Shown here piece after piece: positions 63,801-64,000 of a DNA stretch of 64,000 nucleotides. The position numbers and the translations under genes were made by a program. The stretch spans positions 1,736,001 to 1,800,000 of the forward strand of contig WACJ01000516.1 of NCBI GenBank assembly GCA_008973525.1, in the 5' to 3' direction. Every line of letters starts with the position of its first letter. The first letter of the stretch is position 1. This DNA comes from Stenopsyche tienmushanensis (Eukaryota > Arthropoda > Insecta > Trichoptera > Stenopsychidae). The notes beneath the pieces were generated by a model. The model was given only the letters and a program-made list of their open reading frames with translations. It was not told the origin of the DNA and ran no database searches.

Positions 63801-64000
63801 AAAAAAAACTTGATTCATTCATACTGTAATGGTATTATATATCTAATTTCCCCCTTTTTTATTTTATTATTACTTTTATTCGTCGTTATTCTCTACATGT
63901 TGTTGTAGAATAGTCTGCAAATTCCGTTCAATTTTCGTTCTTAATTTTTTGTCATCAATGATGCTACTCAGTCATCCACTTGGCTTATTTTAATAAATTT

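Larger units (their letters stand above)
53487..64000 (+). other. CASK: CASK intron, 5' part (3' end outside window)
   Basis: At least 10.5 kb of intron. I searched for the next exon (second L27 domain, then HDVVA and PDZ sequence) and did not see it. The intron holds a decayed repetitive protein gene at 56040-56720, two related mariner 3' ends at 56852-56964 and 63453-63580, and a 29-bp tandem repeat at 63718-63800. The rest is AT-rich with no supported gene. Confidence 0.85.

Overview
The window is AT-rich, intron-dominated animal DNA, almost certainly from an insect. It lies inside one protein-coding gene on the + strand. Seven exons, joined in order and in phase, encode the CaM-kinase-like domain (from about residue 59 of the family), the calmodulin-binding/autoregulatory segment and the start of the first L27 domain of CASK, the membrane-associated guanylate kinase (MAGUK) scaffold called CASK/CAKI/CMG in flies. 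The protein reads more like insect than vertebrate CASK, for example a Cys where vertebrates have Ser just before HYMRQ. The AT-rich introns, the many decayed mariner copies and the tRNA-derived SINEs also fit an insect; I cannot name the order.

Layout: 1-7652 is intron. Exons lie at 7653-7758 and 7835-7912, separated by a 76-bp intron. A 29.4-kb intron follows (7913-37272). The exon with the HRD and GFG catalytic motifs is at 37273-37454. After a 9.2-kb intron comes a tight cluster at 46705-46880, 46960-47082 and 47192-47384. A 6-kb intron leads to the L27 exon at 53371-53486. The last 10.5 kb is intron. All exon junctions were checked for AG/GT sites and codon phase, and they give one uninterrupted reading frame. 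The 5' exons (start codon, glycine loop) and the second L27, PDZ, SH3 and GUK exons lie outside the window.

The most interesting signals are two candidate alternative exons inside introns. The first is a 69-bp, GC3-rich, fully open cassette at 41742-41810 with good splice sites and phase 1 on both sides. It would insert 23 residues into the activation loop, between the GFG and APE motifs. The second is an ATG-initiated 66-bp exon at 23283-23348, in a GC-rich island, ending in a strong GTAAGC donor. It could start a shorter isoform lacking most or all of the kinase domain, as the fly CASK-beta form does.

The introns hold a fossil record of mobile DNA: several mariner transposase fragments (8.6, 10.4, 14.0, 18.2, 56.9 and 63.5 kb), a tRNA-derived SINE family (complete copy at 20983-21540) plus a second tRNA-like SINE at 12.4 kb, LINE reverse transcriptase pieces (28.0 and 34.1-34.7 kb), a hAT-type MITE at 39.4 kb, an unclassified 248-bp terminal-inverted-repeat element at 33.8 kb, and a decayed copy of a repetitive, probably transposon-borne protein at 56.0-56.7 kb. 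I found no convincing tRNA or rRNA gene, no CRISPR array and no second host gene.
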